Shown here piece after piece: positions 18,370 to 26,177 of a stretch of DNA of 64,000 bases. Origin of the DNA: JAFGRU01 sp016934985 (GTDB lineage Bacteria; Desulfobacterota; Desulfuromonadia; Desulfuromonadales; JAAYDE01); NCBI GenBank assembly GCA_963665045.2, contig CAXXJQ010000008.1:1-64000 (forward strand). Direction: 5' to 3'. The position numbers and the translations under genes are program-made. The notes beneath the pieces are model-generated. The model was given only the letters and a program-made list of their open reading frames with translations. It searched no databases and was not told the origin of the DNA. How positions within the stretch are numbered: position 1 is the stretch's first letter; every line of letters starts with the position of its first letter.

Positions 18370-19821
18370 ATGAATAAAATTAATGAAAAAAATATTCTCC
18401 TGGTCCACCCCCTGGGTTATCAGGTCGAAGCGGCGAGCCGTGATATTTCACGCAAGGCCAATATCATGCCGCCATTGGGGTTGGCCAGTATCGCAGCCTA
18501 CCTCGACCGGGCCGGGTTCTGCCCTTATATCCTCGATTGTTATGCTCACCCGAATGCGGATGGCCGGTTGTGCGATTTGCTGAAAAGCCTTCGCCCCGCC
18601 CTGGTAGGTTTCAGTTGCACGACGGCGAGTTTTCACGATGCCCTGCGTCAGGCGCACAGGGTCAAACAGAAACTCCCCGAGGCCCGGGTTGTGTTCGGCG
18701 GGCCGCACGTATCCGCGTTAAAAGAGAAAATCCTCGAATTTTCCAAAGCGATTGATTTTGTCGTTATCGGTGAGGGGGAGCAGACCATGTTGGAACTTGC
18801 GCAATCCGGTGGTGAAGAACCGGCCGGGGTTGCCGGCCTGGTCTGGCGGGCGGCTGACGGCAGTATTGTCAATAACGGTTACCGCCATGAGGCTCTGGTG
18901 CTCGATGATCTCCCTTTCCCTGCCTATGAAAAAATGGCCGGATACCCGGATGCCTACAAACTGCCGATCTTTAACTATCCTAAAAGCCCCAACAGCAGTT
19001 GTATTTCCAGCCGCGGTTGCCCTTACAGCTGCAGTTATTGTGACCGCAGCGTTTTCAGGTCCACCTTTCGCTATAATTCAGCCGACTATTTATATCGGCA
19101 CCTGCATTATCTTCATGAACGGTTCGGCATCCGGCATATCAATTTTTATGACGACCAGTTCACTTTCCATCGCGGGCGGGTGGAGGAGTTTTGCCGACTT
19201 CTCATGGACCGCCCACTGGGGATGACCTTCAATTGTGCCGTGCGTGCTGAGCATGTTGATCGGGAACTGCTGCAGCTCATGAAAGCGGCCGGCTGCTGGA
19301 TGGTGAGCCTGGGTATCGAAAGCGGGGATGAACAGCTGCTTTCCCGGCACCGGCAGAATGCCGACCTTGAGCGGCTTGCTGAGACTATTCGTACCATCAA
19401 ATCGTGCGGAATCCGGACCAAGGGGCTGCTTATGATGGGCTTGCCGGGAGAGACCCGGGCATCGATACAACGCAGCATGAAATATGTTTTTTCTCTGCCG
19501 ATTGATGATTTCAACCTGGCCAAATTCACGCCGTTTCCCGGTTCGCCGATTTATGAGAATATCGACCGGTTCGGCAGTTTTGAAGAAGATTGGCAAAAAA
19601 TGGACTGTATGCACTTCCAGTTTGTGCCCCAGGGCATGGAGAAGGAGCAGCTGGAGAAGCTGTTCATCAAATTTTATAGAAGGCATTTTATGCGCAACCG
19701 GGTATTGTTCGGCTATTTGACCATGCTTTGGAAGTCGCCCGACAGCTGGCGGCGCTTTGCTGCTGATGTAGGTCAGTTTTTGAGGTTTGCCTTCACCAAC
19801 AAACGTTATGGTGGGGCCTGA
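18370..19821 (+). CDS. cobalamin-binding-type radical SAM protein 3
   Basis: A 483-residue radical SAM protein. The B12-binding-like N-terminus (VHPLGYQVE, PPLGLASIAAYLDRAG, VVFGGPHVSALKEK) covers about residues 1-150. The [4Fe-4S] motif is C217-x3-C221-x2-C224 in SSRGCPYSCSYCDRS. A later segment, GIESGDEQLL followed by GLLMMGLPGET, is typical of the Elp3/B12-binding group. The C-terminal tail (residues 430-483) is helical with a hydrophobic stretch. Repeat A separates it from radical SAM protein 2, so it may have its own transcript, but it lies in the same direction and context. Confidence 0.86.
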   Translation: MNKINEKNILLVHPLGYQVEAASRDISRKANIMPPLGLASIAAYLDRAGFCPYILDCYAHPNADGRLCDLLKSLRPALVGFSCTTASFHDALRQAHRVKQKLPEARVVFGGPHVSALKEKILEFSKAIDFVVIGEGEQTMLELAQSGGEEPAGVAGLVWRAADGSIVNNGYRHEALVLDDLPFPAYEKMAGYPDAYKLPIFNYPKSPNSSCISSRGCPYSCSYCDRSVFRSTFRYNSADYLYRHLHYLHERFGIRHINFYDDQFTFHRGRVEEFCRLLMDRPLGMTFNCAVRAEHVDRELLQLMKAAGCWMVSLGIESGDEQLLSRHRQNADLERLAETIRTIKSCGIRTKGLLMMGLPGETRASIQRSMKYVFSLPIDDFNLAKFTPFPGSPIYENIDRFGSFEEDWQKMDCMHFQFVPQGMEKEQLEKLFIKFYRRHFMRNRVLFGYLTMLWKSPDSWRRFAADVGQFLRFAFTNKRYGGA

Positions 19822-19879
19822 AGAAGAAAAGTGATGTCATTAAATTTTTCTGGGTCCTTTAAAAAATTCCCGCCCTGCA

Positions 19880-20116
19880 TTGCCAAACCCCTGTCAATCT
19901 GCAACGGGTTTGATAGGGGGCGGACATGATGTGCTACTGGCAATCAACTGGGACCGGGGAGTCTGTCTTTGTGATTGCCAACCTGAACCGGTAGCTGGAA
20001 GTTTGAAACAGGAAAGTTTAGCATCGCTCTGGAATGGGCCGGCCATGCGCGAACATCGCCGGCGCATGGTCAGTCAGGACCCGCCCCAGGAATGCAGGAT
20101 CTGTCCAAGATTCTAA
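19880..20116 (+). CDS. small SPASM-like iron-sulfur domain ORF (partial or stand-alone)
   Basis: A reading frame of 78 residues from TTG 19880, or 61 from GTG 19931. The part from about 19931 has VCLCDCQPEPVAG, then LASLWNGPAMREHRRRM and PPQECRICPRF. This spacing of cysteines around a LxxLWNxPxMxxxRxxM helix is characteristic of SPASM domains, which hold auxiliary [4Fe-4S] clusters at the C-terminus of radical SAM enzymes. No radical SAM core is attached. It could be a remnant of a longer radical SAM gene or a stand-alone partner for its neighbours. No clear ribosome binding site is visible, so the start is uncertain. Confidence 0.5.
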   Translation: MPNPCQSATGLIGGGHDVLLAINWDRGVCLCDCQPEPVAGSLKQESLASLWNGPAMREHRRRMVSQDPPQECRICPRF

Positions 20117-20123
20117 CAAGGGG

Positions 20124-21323
20124 ATGACGGTCAACAAAAGTTTTATGGACGAGCAGATTAAAGTCATAGTCGCCATTCCGGTATATAACCATGCAGGAAC
20201 CATTCGGCAGGTTGCTGAGGGTGTTTTGCGTCATCATGACCAGGTACTTGTGGTCGATGACGGTAGCGGTGAACCGGTTGCGCCCCTGCTTGATGATCTT
20301 GCCATTGAAGTGCTGGCGCATTCCCGGAATAAAGGGAAGGGGGCGGCCATTCGGTCAGCAGCGGCCTGGGCGCTGGAACATGATTATACGCACATGATCT
20401 GCCTTGATGCGGATGGCCAGCATGATCCGAATGATTTGCCGGTTTTTTTTACTGAAATTGCCCAACACCCGAAAGCGTTAATTGTCGGCCACCGGGATTT
20501 TTCGCATGAATCGGTCCCCGGGTCCTCACGTTTCGGGCGGAAGTTTTCCAATTTCTGGCTGCGGCTTCAGACCGGAATCCGGCTCAAAGACTGCCAGAGT
20601 GGTTTTCGTGCCTATCCGCTCTTTGTTTTCGAACATCTAAGTTTCTGGACGCGAAAGTACAATTTCGAGATTGAAGTGCTGGTTCGCTCGGCCTGGGCGG
20701 GAGTGGAGTTGCGGGATGTCGATATCTCGGTCTATTATCCTTGCGGTGAAGAACGGATTTCGCACTTCCGCCTTTTCATGGATAATTGGCGTCTGACCAT
20801 GCTCAATACCCATTTGACATTGCGCTCGGTCGTTCCCTGGCCGCACCGCAAAATTATTGAGAGGGAATCCTCTGACAAGAAATCTGTCCAAACGGTTTCG
20901 GTCGCGCATCCTATGCGTTCAATCCGCCAACTCCTCAGGGAAAACAGCTCTCCGGAACGTTTGGCGGTTGCGGCCGGCGTCGGGGTTTTGCTCGGCACTT
21001 TGCCCCTGGTCTTCTGCCACACGTTAGTTATTCTATTCGTCTGTGGTTTTTTCAATTTGAACAAAGTCGCAGCGGTCAGCAGCAGCCAGTTCTGTATGCC
21101 GCCGGTTGTCCCGGCGCTCTGCATTGAGCTTGGCTATTACCTGCGTCATGGCGAGTGGCTGACAGAGTTGTCACTGCAGACCCTCGGGTATCAGGCCCCA
21201 CAGCGGTTTTTTGAATGGATTATCGGTTCACTGGTGCTGGCCCCCCTGTTGGCTGTGGTGGTTTGGGCACTTACCCTGTTTCTGGCTTTGATAATTGTGA
21301 AAAAAGATGAACAAACCGTCTGA
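20124..21323 (+). CDS. family 2 glycosyltransferase fused to a DUF2062 membrane domain
   Basis: A 399-residue protein. The N-terminal GT-A domain opens with VIVAIPVYNHAGTIRQV, has a VVDDGS motif, and a DxD metal site, DAD, at residues 95-97 in CLDADGQHDPND; it resembles dolichyl-phosphate-mannose-synthase-like enzymes. The C-terminal part (about residues 295-385) is DUF2062, with membrane helices (GVGVLLGTLPLVFCHTLVIL). Aryl polyene clusters carry a comparable glycosyltransferase, thought to add a sugar to the lipid product. The ATG at 20124 follows a CAAGGGG element. The stop lies 17 bp inside the next gene. Confidence 0.82.
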   Translation: MTVNKSFMDEQIKVIVAIPVYNHAGTIRQVAEGVLRHHDQVLVVDDGSGEPVAPLLDDLAIEVLAHSRNKGKGAAIRSAAAWALEHDYTHMICLDADGQHDPNDLPVFFTEIAQHPKALIVGHRDFSHESVPGSSRFGRKFSNFWLRLQTGIRLKDCQSGFRAYPLFVFEHLSFWTRKYNFEIEVLVRSAWAGVELRDVDISVYYPCGEERISHFRLFMDNWRLTMLNTHLTLRSVVPWPHRKIIERESSDKKSVQTVSVAHPMRSIRQLLRENSSPERLAVAAGVGVLLGTLPLVFCHTLVILFVCGFFNLNKVAAVSSSQFCMPPVVPALCIELGYYLRHGEWLTELSLQTLGYQAPQRFFEWIIGSLVLAPLLAVVVWALTLFLALIIVKKDEQTV

Positions 21324-22260
21324 AAACAAAAAGTCAGGAAATGGAAAGCGCTGGAGCAGTCGCAGTGTCGGCAGCAACTGGCAGCACCAGATTTTCTACT
21401 GCCTTATTCGATTCGGCGGGCGCCGTGCGGCTTATCTTCTGCTTTATTTTGTTGTTGCCTATTACGTCCTGTTCAGTGGCCTGGCCCGCAAGCGAGCCAG
21501 TTATTATCTTCGGCGGCGTTTCCCCAATAGCCGTGGAATCAGCCGGCTCTGGCATTGCTACCGGTTGATTCTGGAACTTGGGAAAGCTTTGATCGACAGG
21601 GCTGTTGTAGGTATCCTCGGACCGGAATCGTTGGATATTTTCCTTGGCGAGCCTGAAAAATTACTGAAACTGCGTGACGAGAACCGGGGTATGATCATGA
21701 TGACCGCCCATGTCGGCTGTTGGCAGGCGGCCATGTCGGCACTTGGATATTTAAACCGGCCGGTCCATTTGTTGATGCGCCGTGAGGATGGCGACATCGA
21801 TCGCCACTATTTCGAACATGCCGGTCTCGAATGCCCTTATCAGATCATCGATCCGACAGGTTATCTCGGCGGCACCCTTGAGATAGTAGCCGCTCTCAAA
21901 AAAGGCGAGATTGTCAGTGTTATGGGCGACCGCCTGCTTGGCAGCGAGAAAAGCACCACCGCAGTTGACTTGCTCGGGGGGCAGGTCGAACTTCCCTTCA
22001 GTGCCTACAAAATCGCGTCGGTAACCGGGGCGCCGATTGTGGTTCTTTTTAACTTTAAAGATGGTTCGGCCAGCTACCATTTGCAAGTGGTTAAAATAAT
22101 TCGTGTTCCTGAACTGCGGGGACGCAGCGCCGATACTTTCAGTCCCTATGCGGCGCAATTCAGTGCTGCTCTCGACAGGTTCTGTCAGGAGCATCCTTAC
22201 CAGTTTTTTAATTTTTTTGATATGTGGTTGAAACAGCAAACCGATAACAAGGAAACCTAA
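21307..22260 (+). CDS. lipid A acyltransferase family (LpxL/HtrB-like), altered catalytic motif
   Basis: A 317-residue membrane-anchored acyltransferase of the LABAT family, with a hydrophobic segment at about residues 40-58. The family's Hx4(D/E) catalytic motif reads HVGCWQ here (His135 to Gln140), with glutamine in place of the acidic residue. The other block, MGDRLLGS, matches the family's GDR motif. In aryl polyene clusters a homolog (ApeD-like) is proposed to attach the polyene or fatty acyl chain to the anchor. The Gln could mean altered chemistry or loss of activity. It overlaps the following ACP start by one base (TAATGG). Confidence 0.78.
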   Translation: MNKPSENKKSGNGKRWSSRSVGSNWQHQIFYCLIRFGGRRAAYLLLYFVVAYYVLFSGLARKRASYYLRRRFPNSRGISRLWHCYRLILELGKALIDRAVVGILGPESLDIFLGEPEKLLKLRDENRGMIMMTAHVGCWQAAMSALGYLNRPVHLLMRREDGDIDRHYFEHAGLECPYQIIDPTGYLGGTLEIVAALKKGEIVSVMGDRLLGSEKSTTAVDLLGGQVELPFSAYKIASVTGAPIVVLFNFKDGSASYHLQVVKIIRVPELRGRSADTFSPYAAQFSAALDRFCQEHPYQFFNFFDMWLKQQTDNKET

Positions 22261-22511
22261 TGGATATCAAGACAAAGCTGAAAAAGGTTCTGATCGAAGA
22301 ACTGAACCTGGAAGACATTACCATTGAAGAGATTGGGGATGACGAGGCCCTCTTTGGCGAGGGCCTGGGACTTGACTCTCTCGATGCCGTGGAACTGGTT
22401 GTCGTAGTACAGAAACATTTTGGGGTGGAAATCAAGGATATGGAAGAAGGGCGCCCGGCACTTCAGTCGATTAACAGTCTGGCGGCCTTCATTGAGGAAA
22501 AGCAGAAGTGA
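22260..22511 (+). CDS. acyl carrier protein
   Basis: An 83-residue ACP with the phosphopantetheine site at Ser40 in LGLDSLDAVELVVVVQ. It is coupled to the LABAT-type acyltransferase (1-bp overlap) and to the next ketosynthase (4-bp overlap, GTG start). It probably carries the chain elongated by the 22508/23698 pair, and may present it to the acyltransferase. The sequence around the serine is much closer to the ACP at 29916 than to the one at 4722. Confidence 0.93.
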   Translation: MDIKTKLKKVLIEELNLEDITIEEIGDDEALFGEGLGLDSLDAVELVVVVQKHFGVEIKDMEEGRPALQSINSLAAFIEEKQK

Positions 22512-23698
22512 AAAAAGCCCCGGTCGCAATCAGCGGCGCCGGTTGCCTTTGTGCCGCAGGTCTGACGCTAAAGGAAAGTTTCTCCGCCATGTTGCGCGGC
22601 GAGCGGAATCCCAAGCCGCCGGTTGCTTTCAGCAGCAGCCATATCGAGAAATTTCCGGTTTTTGAAATTCTGGCCCCTCTGCCGATTCCGGGGAGCGATG
22701 TAGAACTTTTGCGTACTTCTCTCCTGGCGTTCAGTGCTGCCGGGGAAGCTCTGGCTGATGCAGGGTTGGAACCTGAACAACTCGGGCAATTGAGGGTCGG
22801 GGTCTGTATCGGCACAACTGTCGGCAGCGCCATGAATAACGAGGATTTTTACCGTGATTTTCGTGCTGGCGATGAGCCTGAAATGACGGCTATCGACCGC
22901 TACTTGCGCAGCAATCCGGCAGCGGCCCTGGCCCGCCGTTATCAGCTCGACGGCCCCTGCCAGACCGTGGTCAACGCCTGTTCCTCAGGGACTGACGCCA
23001 TCGGCCTGGGGGCAGCCTGGGTTCGCTCCGGTCTTTGCGATGTCGCTGTTGTCGGTGGGGCGGACGAACTCTGCCGAACCACCTATAACGGTTTTGCCTC
23101 GTTGATGATCGCCGACCCGGGACCCTGCAGACCGTTCAGTTCTCAGCGCAAGGGTTTGAATCTGGGTGAGGGCGCGGGGATACTGATCCTGGAAAGTGCT
23201 GCCATGCTGGGTAAGCGCGGCAGGCAGGCGCGTGGATATTTGCTTGGCTACGGCAGTGCGGTTGATGCCTATCACCTGACCGCTCCACATCCCGAGGGGG
23301 AGGGCTTACAGCGGGCATTGGCTGAATGCCTGGTGAGCAGTGGAATCACTGCGGAGAAAATTGCTTTTATCAATTCCCATGGCACCGGAACACCTGATAA
23401 CGACCGGACTGAAAGCCGTGTCCTTGGCAAGTTGTTTCCAGACACCCCTTTTGTCGCCACCAAGTGCTATACCGGCCACACTCTCGGTGCGGCCGGGGCG
23501 ATTGAAGCGGTTTTGACCCTGGCCAGCTTGGAGCAGCAGGTTCTGCCTGGGAATGTTGGTCTCGGCGCTCCTGATACCGGGCTGCCGGTTCATCCGGTGG
23601 CGGAGAACTCAGCCATCAGGGGAACTGTCGGTCTTTCCGAATCGCTTGCCTTTGGCGGCAACAATTCAGCGATAATGCTCGGTTTGGAGGTCGGCTGA
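22508..23698 (+). CDS. beta-ketoacyl-ACP synthase, KS-alpha of a second KS/CLF pair
   Basis: A 396-residue condensing enzyme with the full triad: Cys158 in VNACSSGTDAIG, a His in NSHGTGTPDND and a His in CYTGHTLGAAGAIE. It uses a GTG start that overlaps the ACP stop. It is followed without a gap by a cysteine-less KS homolog at 23698, so the two probably form a heterodimer. It shares the EDFYRDF block with the KS at 3494. With two KS/CLF-like sets, the locus could build two chains, or one chain in two phases. Confidence 0.88.
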   Translation: MKKAPVAISGAGCLCAAGLTLKESFSAMLRGERNPKPPVAFSSSHIEKFPVFEILAPLPIPGSDVELLRTSLLAFSAAGEALADAGLEPEQLGQLRVGVCIGTTVGSAMNNEDFYRDFRAGDEPEMTAIDRYLRSNPAAALARRYQLDGPCQTVVNACSSGTDAIGLGAAWVRSGLCDVAVVGGADELCRTTYNGFASLMIADPGPCRPFSSQRKGLNLGEGAGILILESAAMLGKRGRQARGYLLGYGSAVDAYHLTAPHPEGEGLQRALAECLVSSGITAEKIAFINSHGTGTPDNDRTESRVLGKLFPDTPFVATKCYTGHTLGAAGAIEAVLTLASLEQQVLPGNVGLGAPDTGLPVHPVAENSAIRGTVGLSESLAFGGNNSAIMLGLEVG

Positions 23699-24780
23699 TG
23701 ACTGGCATGCAGATCAATGGACTGGGGCTGGTCGGCGGCTTCGGCTGCGGTGCGGAAGATTTGCAGGTGGCCTTGGAAAAAGGGGAGGCGCCGGTTAGCC
23801 GGGTCAATTTGCGTGATCACCTCTTCCCATTGTTTCAGGCCGATACTGCGGCGCTGGGAAACTATCTCAACAAACGCGCTTTACGTCGTATCGATCACTT
23901 TTCCCGACTGGCTCTCCTTGGCGCTTTCCAGGCGCTGGAAGATGTCGGCCCCCTTGAGCTGAACAGGGAGCGGCTGGGTGTTATTATCGGCTCCGGGTTT
24001 GGGGCTTTAAAAACCACCTTTGGTTTTCTTGATTCGATAATTGCCGATGGAGATGCCTGCGCTTCGCCGACCGCATTTTCCAACTCGGTACATAATGCCG
24101 CGGCAGCGCATATTTCCATGCAGTTCAAGTTAACGGGCCCGAGCCTGACGGTAAGCCAGTTCGATCAGTCACTCGTTTCCGGCTTGTTGAGCGCCCGGCA
24201 ATGGCTTGCCGAAGGGCGGGTTGAAGCGGTTTTGCTTGGTGTTGTCGATGAATATTGTCAGGTTCTCGGTTATTGCTGGGAACGTTATTTCGGTGAGCAG
24301 ATCAGTTCAAAAATGCGGCCCCTTGATTTCGACCATTTCAGCGCTGTCCCAGGTGAAGGCGCAGCCTTTTTTCTGCTTCAGGCGGAAGCGGACTGCGCAG
24401 CAAAGTATGGGATTATTGATAGTGTGGTGATGGGACAACTGTGGGGGAGCCGGCCAACCCTGATACCTGGACAGCCGCTAGTTCTTGGTTGCGAAGGGCA
24501 CCCGCTCAACGGCGGGATTTATCGACAACAGCTCCCCGAAAATGCTTCGGTGGCCTGTTACACCCCCCTTTACGGGGCGGCGCCCGTCACTCAGGGCTTT
24601 GACCTGGCGGTTGCAGCACTGACATTGAAAAGAGGAGAGATGTTTCCATCTGCCGACAGCGGCGGTGACTATTATTCCGGAAGTGTCGTAACAGAGGCTC
24701 GAAAGGTCAATCGGCTGACCTGCCTCAGATACGGTTTTGGCGGTGAATATGCGGTCATCCAACTGAAAGGTAACGGTTGA
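23698..24780 (+). CDS. chain-length-factor-like KS homolog, no active-site cysteine
   Basis: A 360-residue ketosynthase-fold protein. The region normally holding the nucleophile reads SLTVSQFDQSLVSG (residues 149-162), so Cys is replaced by Phe/Gln. The C-terminal half lacks the NAHGT and GHTLG histidine motifs, having divergent sequence instead, though it ends with the family-like YGFGGEYAVIQLKG. It is therefore a non-catalytic KS-beta partner of the gene before it. The ATG overlaps the KS stop by one base. It is longer than the other CLF-like protein at 14766, so the two pairs are not simple duplicates. Confidence 0.8.
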   Translation: MTGMQINGLGLVGGFGCGAEDLQVALEKGEAPVSRVNLRDHLFPLFQADTAALGNYLNKRALRRIDHFSRLALLGAFQALEDVGPLELNRERLGVIIGSGFGALKTTFGFLDSIIADGDACASPTAFSNSVHNAAAAHISMQFKLTGPSLTVSQFDQSLVSGLLSARQWLAEGRVEAVLLGVVDEYCQVLGYCWERYFGEQISSKMRPLDFDHFSAVPGEGAAFFLLQAEADCAAKYGIIDSVVMGQLWGSRPTLIPGQPLVLGCEGHPLNGGIYRQQLPENASVACYTPLYGAAPVTQGFDLAVAALTLKRGEMFPSADSGGDYYSGSVVTEARKVNRLTCLRYGFGGEYAVIQLKGNG

Positions 24781-24781
24781 A

Positions 24782-25351
24782 ATGCAAAAAAGGCTAATTG
24801 TATGGTTCTGGCCGGTCCTGCTGGCTGGTTTGTTGTGTGCTGGTCAGGCGGCCGCCTTTTCCTTGCGGACTCCTGAACAAACCGGCTTTCTCATCAACAC
24901 TGGTTCAAGTTATGACCCCCAACCGAACTTTGGTTTTGCGCAGGTTGGTCTGGTGGCACTTTATGATTACGAACAGATTTTTTCGCACCGTGCCCCCGAC
25001 CCCTTGAAATTCAAATTGGAAGGAAGTCTGGGACTGGCCGATGATTCCCGGTGGCGGGCCTTCTGTTCCTTCAACTTTTTTGCCCTTTATTATCTTGATG
25101 CGCTCCAGACCCAAAAATTCCGGCCTTACGTTGAGGCCGGGGCCGGGATAATCTATAACGATTTCCAGGTCGAGGGCCAGGGGCTGAGAATCAATTTCAA
25201 TCCGCAGGCCGGTATTGGTGCCGAGTTTGAGATGGCTGACCGACGCTGGTTTGGCGCCCTGCGGACTCATCACGTTTCAAACGGGAATCTTCACGGTGAT
25301 AATCGTGGCATCAACTCGATTCTGTTGCAGTTCGGTTTTTATTTTCAATGA
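24782..25351 (+). CDS. PagL-like outer-membrane lipid A 3-O-deacylase family protein
   Basis: A 189-residue protein with a signal peptide (cleavage near AAAF, residue 25) and alternating beta-strands suited to an eight-stranded barrel, ending in aromatic FGFYFQ. The PagL catalytic region is visible as THHVSNG (His164, Ser166). The glutamate of the classical PagL triad appears to be Asn178 (RGINS), so activity is uncertain. PagL removes the 3-linked acyl chain of lipid A in the outer membrane. In this context it may prepare a lipid for polyene attachment or trim it afterwards. It begins 1 bp after the CLF gene. Confidence 0.68.
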   Translation: MQKRLIVWFWPVLLAGLLCAGQAAAFSLRTPEQTGFLINTGSSYDPQPNFGFAQVGLVALYDYEQIFSHRAPDPLKFKLEGSLGLADDSRWRAFCSFNFFALYYLDALQTQKFRPYVEAGAGIIYNDFQVEGQGLRINFNPQAGIGAEFEMADRRWFGALRTHHVSNGNLHGDNRGINSILLQFGFYFQ

Positions 25352-25407
25352 CGCCTCAGTAACCGGTTTACTTTAAGAGTTTAATTGTTCTTAAAAAGGA
25401 GGGAAGA

Positions 25408-26166
25408 ATGAAAAATCGTATCGTTCACTTCGGGACCGTCTTTTGTCTGCTGCTGTCCAGTCTTTCTTTTGCCCAGATGAATCCAGGTACGGATGTCGAA
25501 TCGTTGAAGGAGTCACTTGATTCTACTTCCCGGGCGCAAAGAGTTTACGCCGCCAAAATTATCAGCCGGTCCGGCTTGACCGATGAGGCCCTTTACGAAA
25601 AGATAGCAACCATCCTCAAAGAAAACTATGCCTCCAGTTCGAGTCCCAACGACGTTGATGAGATGGCCTGGCTCTGTAAAGCTCTGGCAGCTTCCGGAAA
25701 TCCCGACCATCGTCCTCTTCTGGATGAAATCGGGAAAAACGCAAAAAACACCAAACTGCAGCATTACGCGAAACAAAGCAGCGGGATGATTGAGGAGTTC
25801 GCCAGGCGAAAGGAAATTCTCAATGCCCAGGAAAACTGGGACGACAGTTTGTCCGCCGAAGACAATCGCCTGCTCAACATGCTTACTTCCGAAAATATCA
25901 GTCTGAAACGGGATGCCGCCAAAAGTCTGGTCCGCCACCCCGGCAGCGATATAAAAGTTTATGATGCGGCCGCTGACGCTCTGAAACACATGGCTGACAA
26001 TTTTACAGGGAGCAACCTTTATGTTGATACAATGGCGTGGTTATGCAAGGCATTGGCTGCCTCCGGCGACATCAAATTTATTGACAATCTCCAGCAGATC
26101 GAAAGCACCACGAAAAACGCAAAATTGCAGAACTATGCGAAACGGGCCCGCAGGTCTTTAAAATAG
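25408..26166 (+). CDS. secreted HEAT-like repeat protein
   Basis: A 252-residue protein with a signal peptide (residues 1-22, ending SLSFAQ) and alpha-helical repeats. An internal duplication is clear: WLCKALAASG occurs twice (near residues 90 and 210), each time followed by an acidic helix and NAK(N)TKLQ.YAK. This is the pattern of HEAT/PBS-type repeats, which serve as protein-binding scaffolds. The family function in such clusters is unknown to me. A good ribosome binding site (AAAAAGGAGGGAAG) precedes the ATG. It sits between the PagL-like gene and a BtrH-like gene. Confidence 0.65.
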   Translation: MKNRIVHFGTVFCLLLSSLSFAQMNPGTDVESLKESLDSTSRAQRVYAAKIISRSGLTDEALYEKIATILKENYASSSSPNDVDEMAWLCKALAASGNPDHRPLLDEIGKNAKNTKLQHYAKQSSGMIEEFARRKEILNAQENWDDSLSAEDNRLLNMLTSENISLKRDAAKSLVRHPGSDIKVYDAAADALKHMADNFTGSNLYVDTMAWLCKALAASGDIKFIDNLQQIESTTKNAKLQNYAKRARRSLK

Positions 26167-26177
26167 TTGGCTGACGA

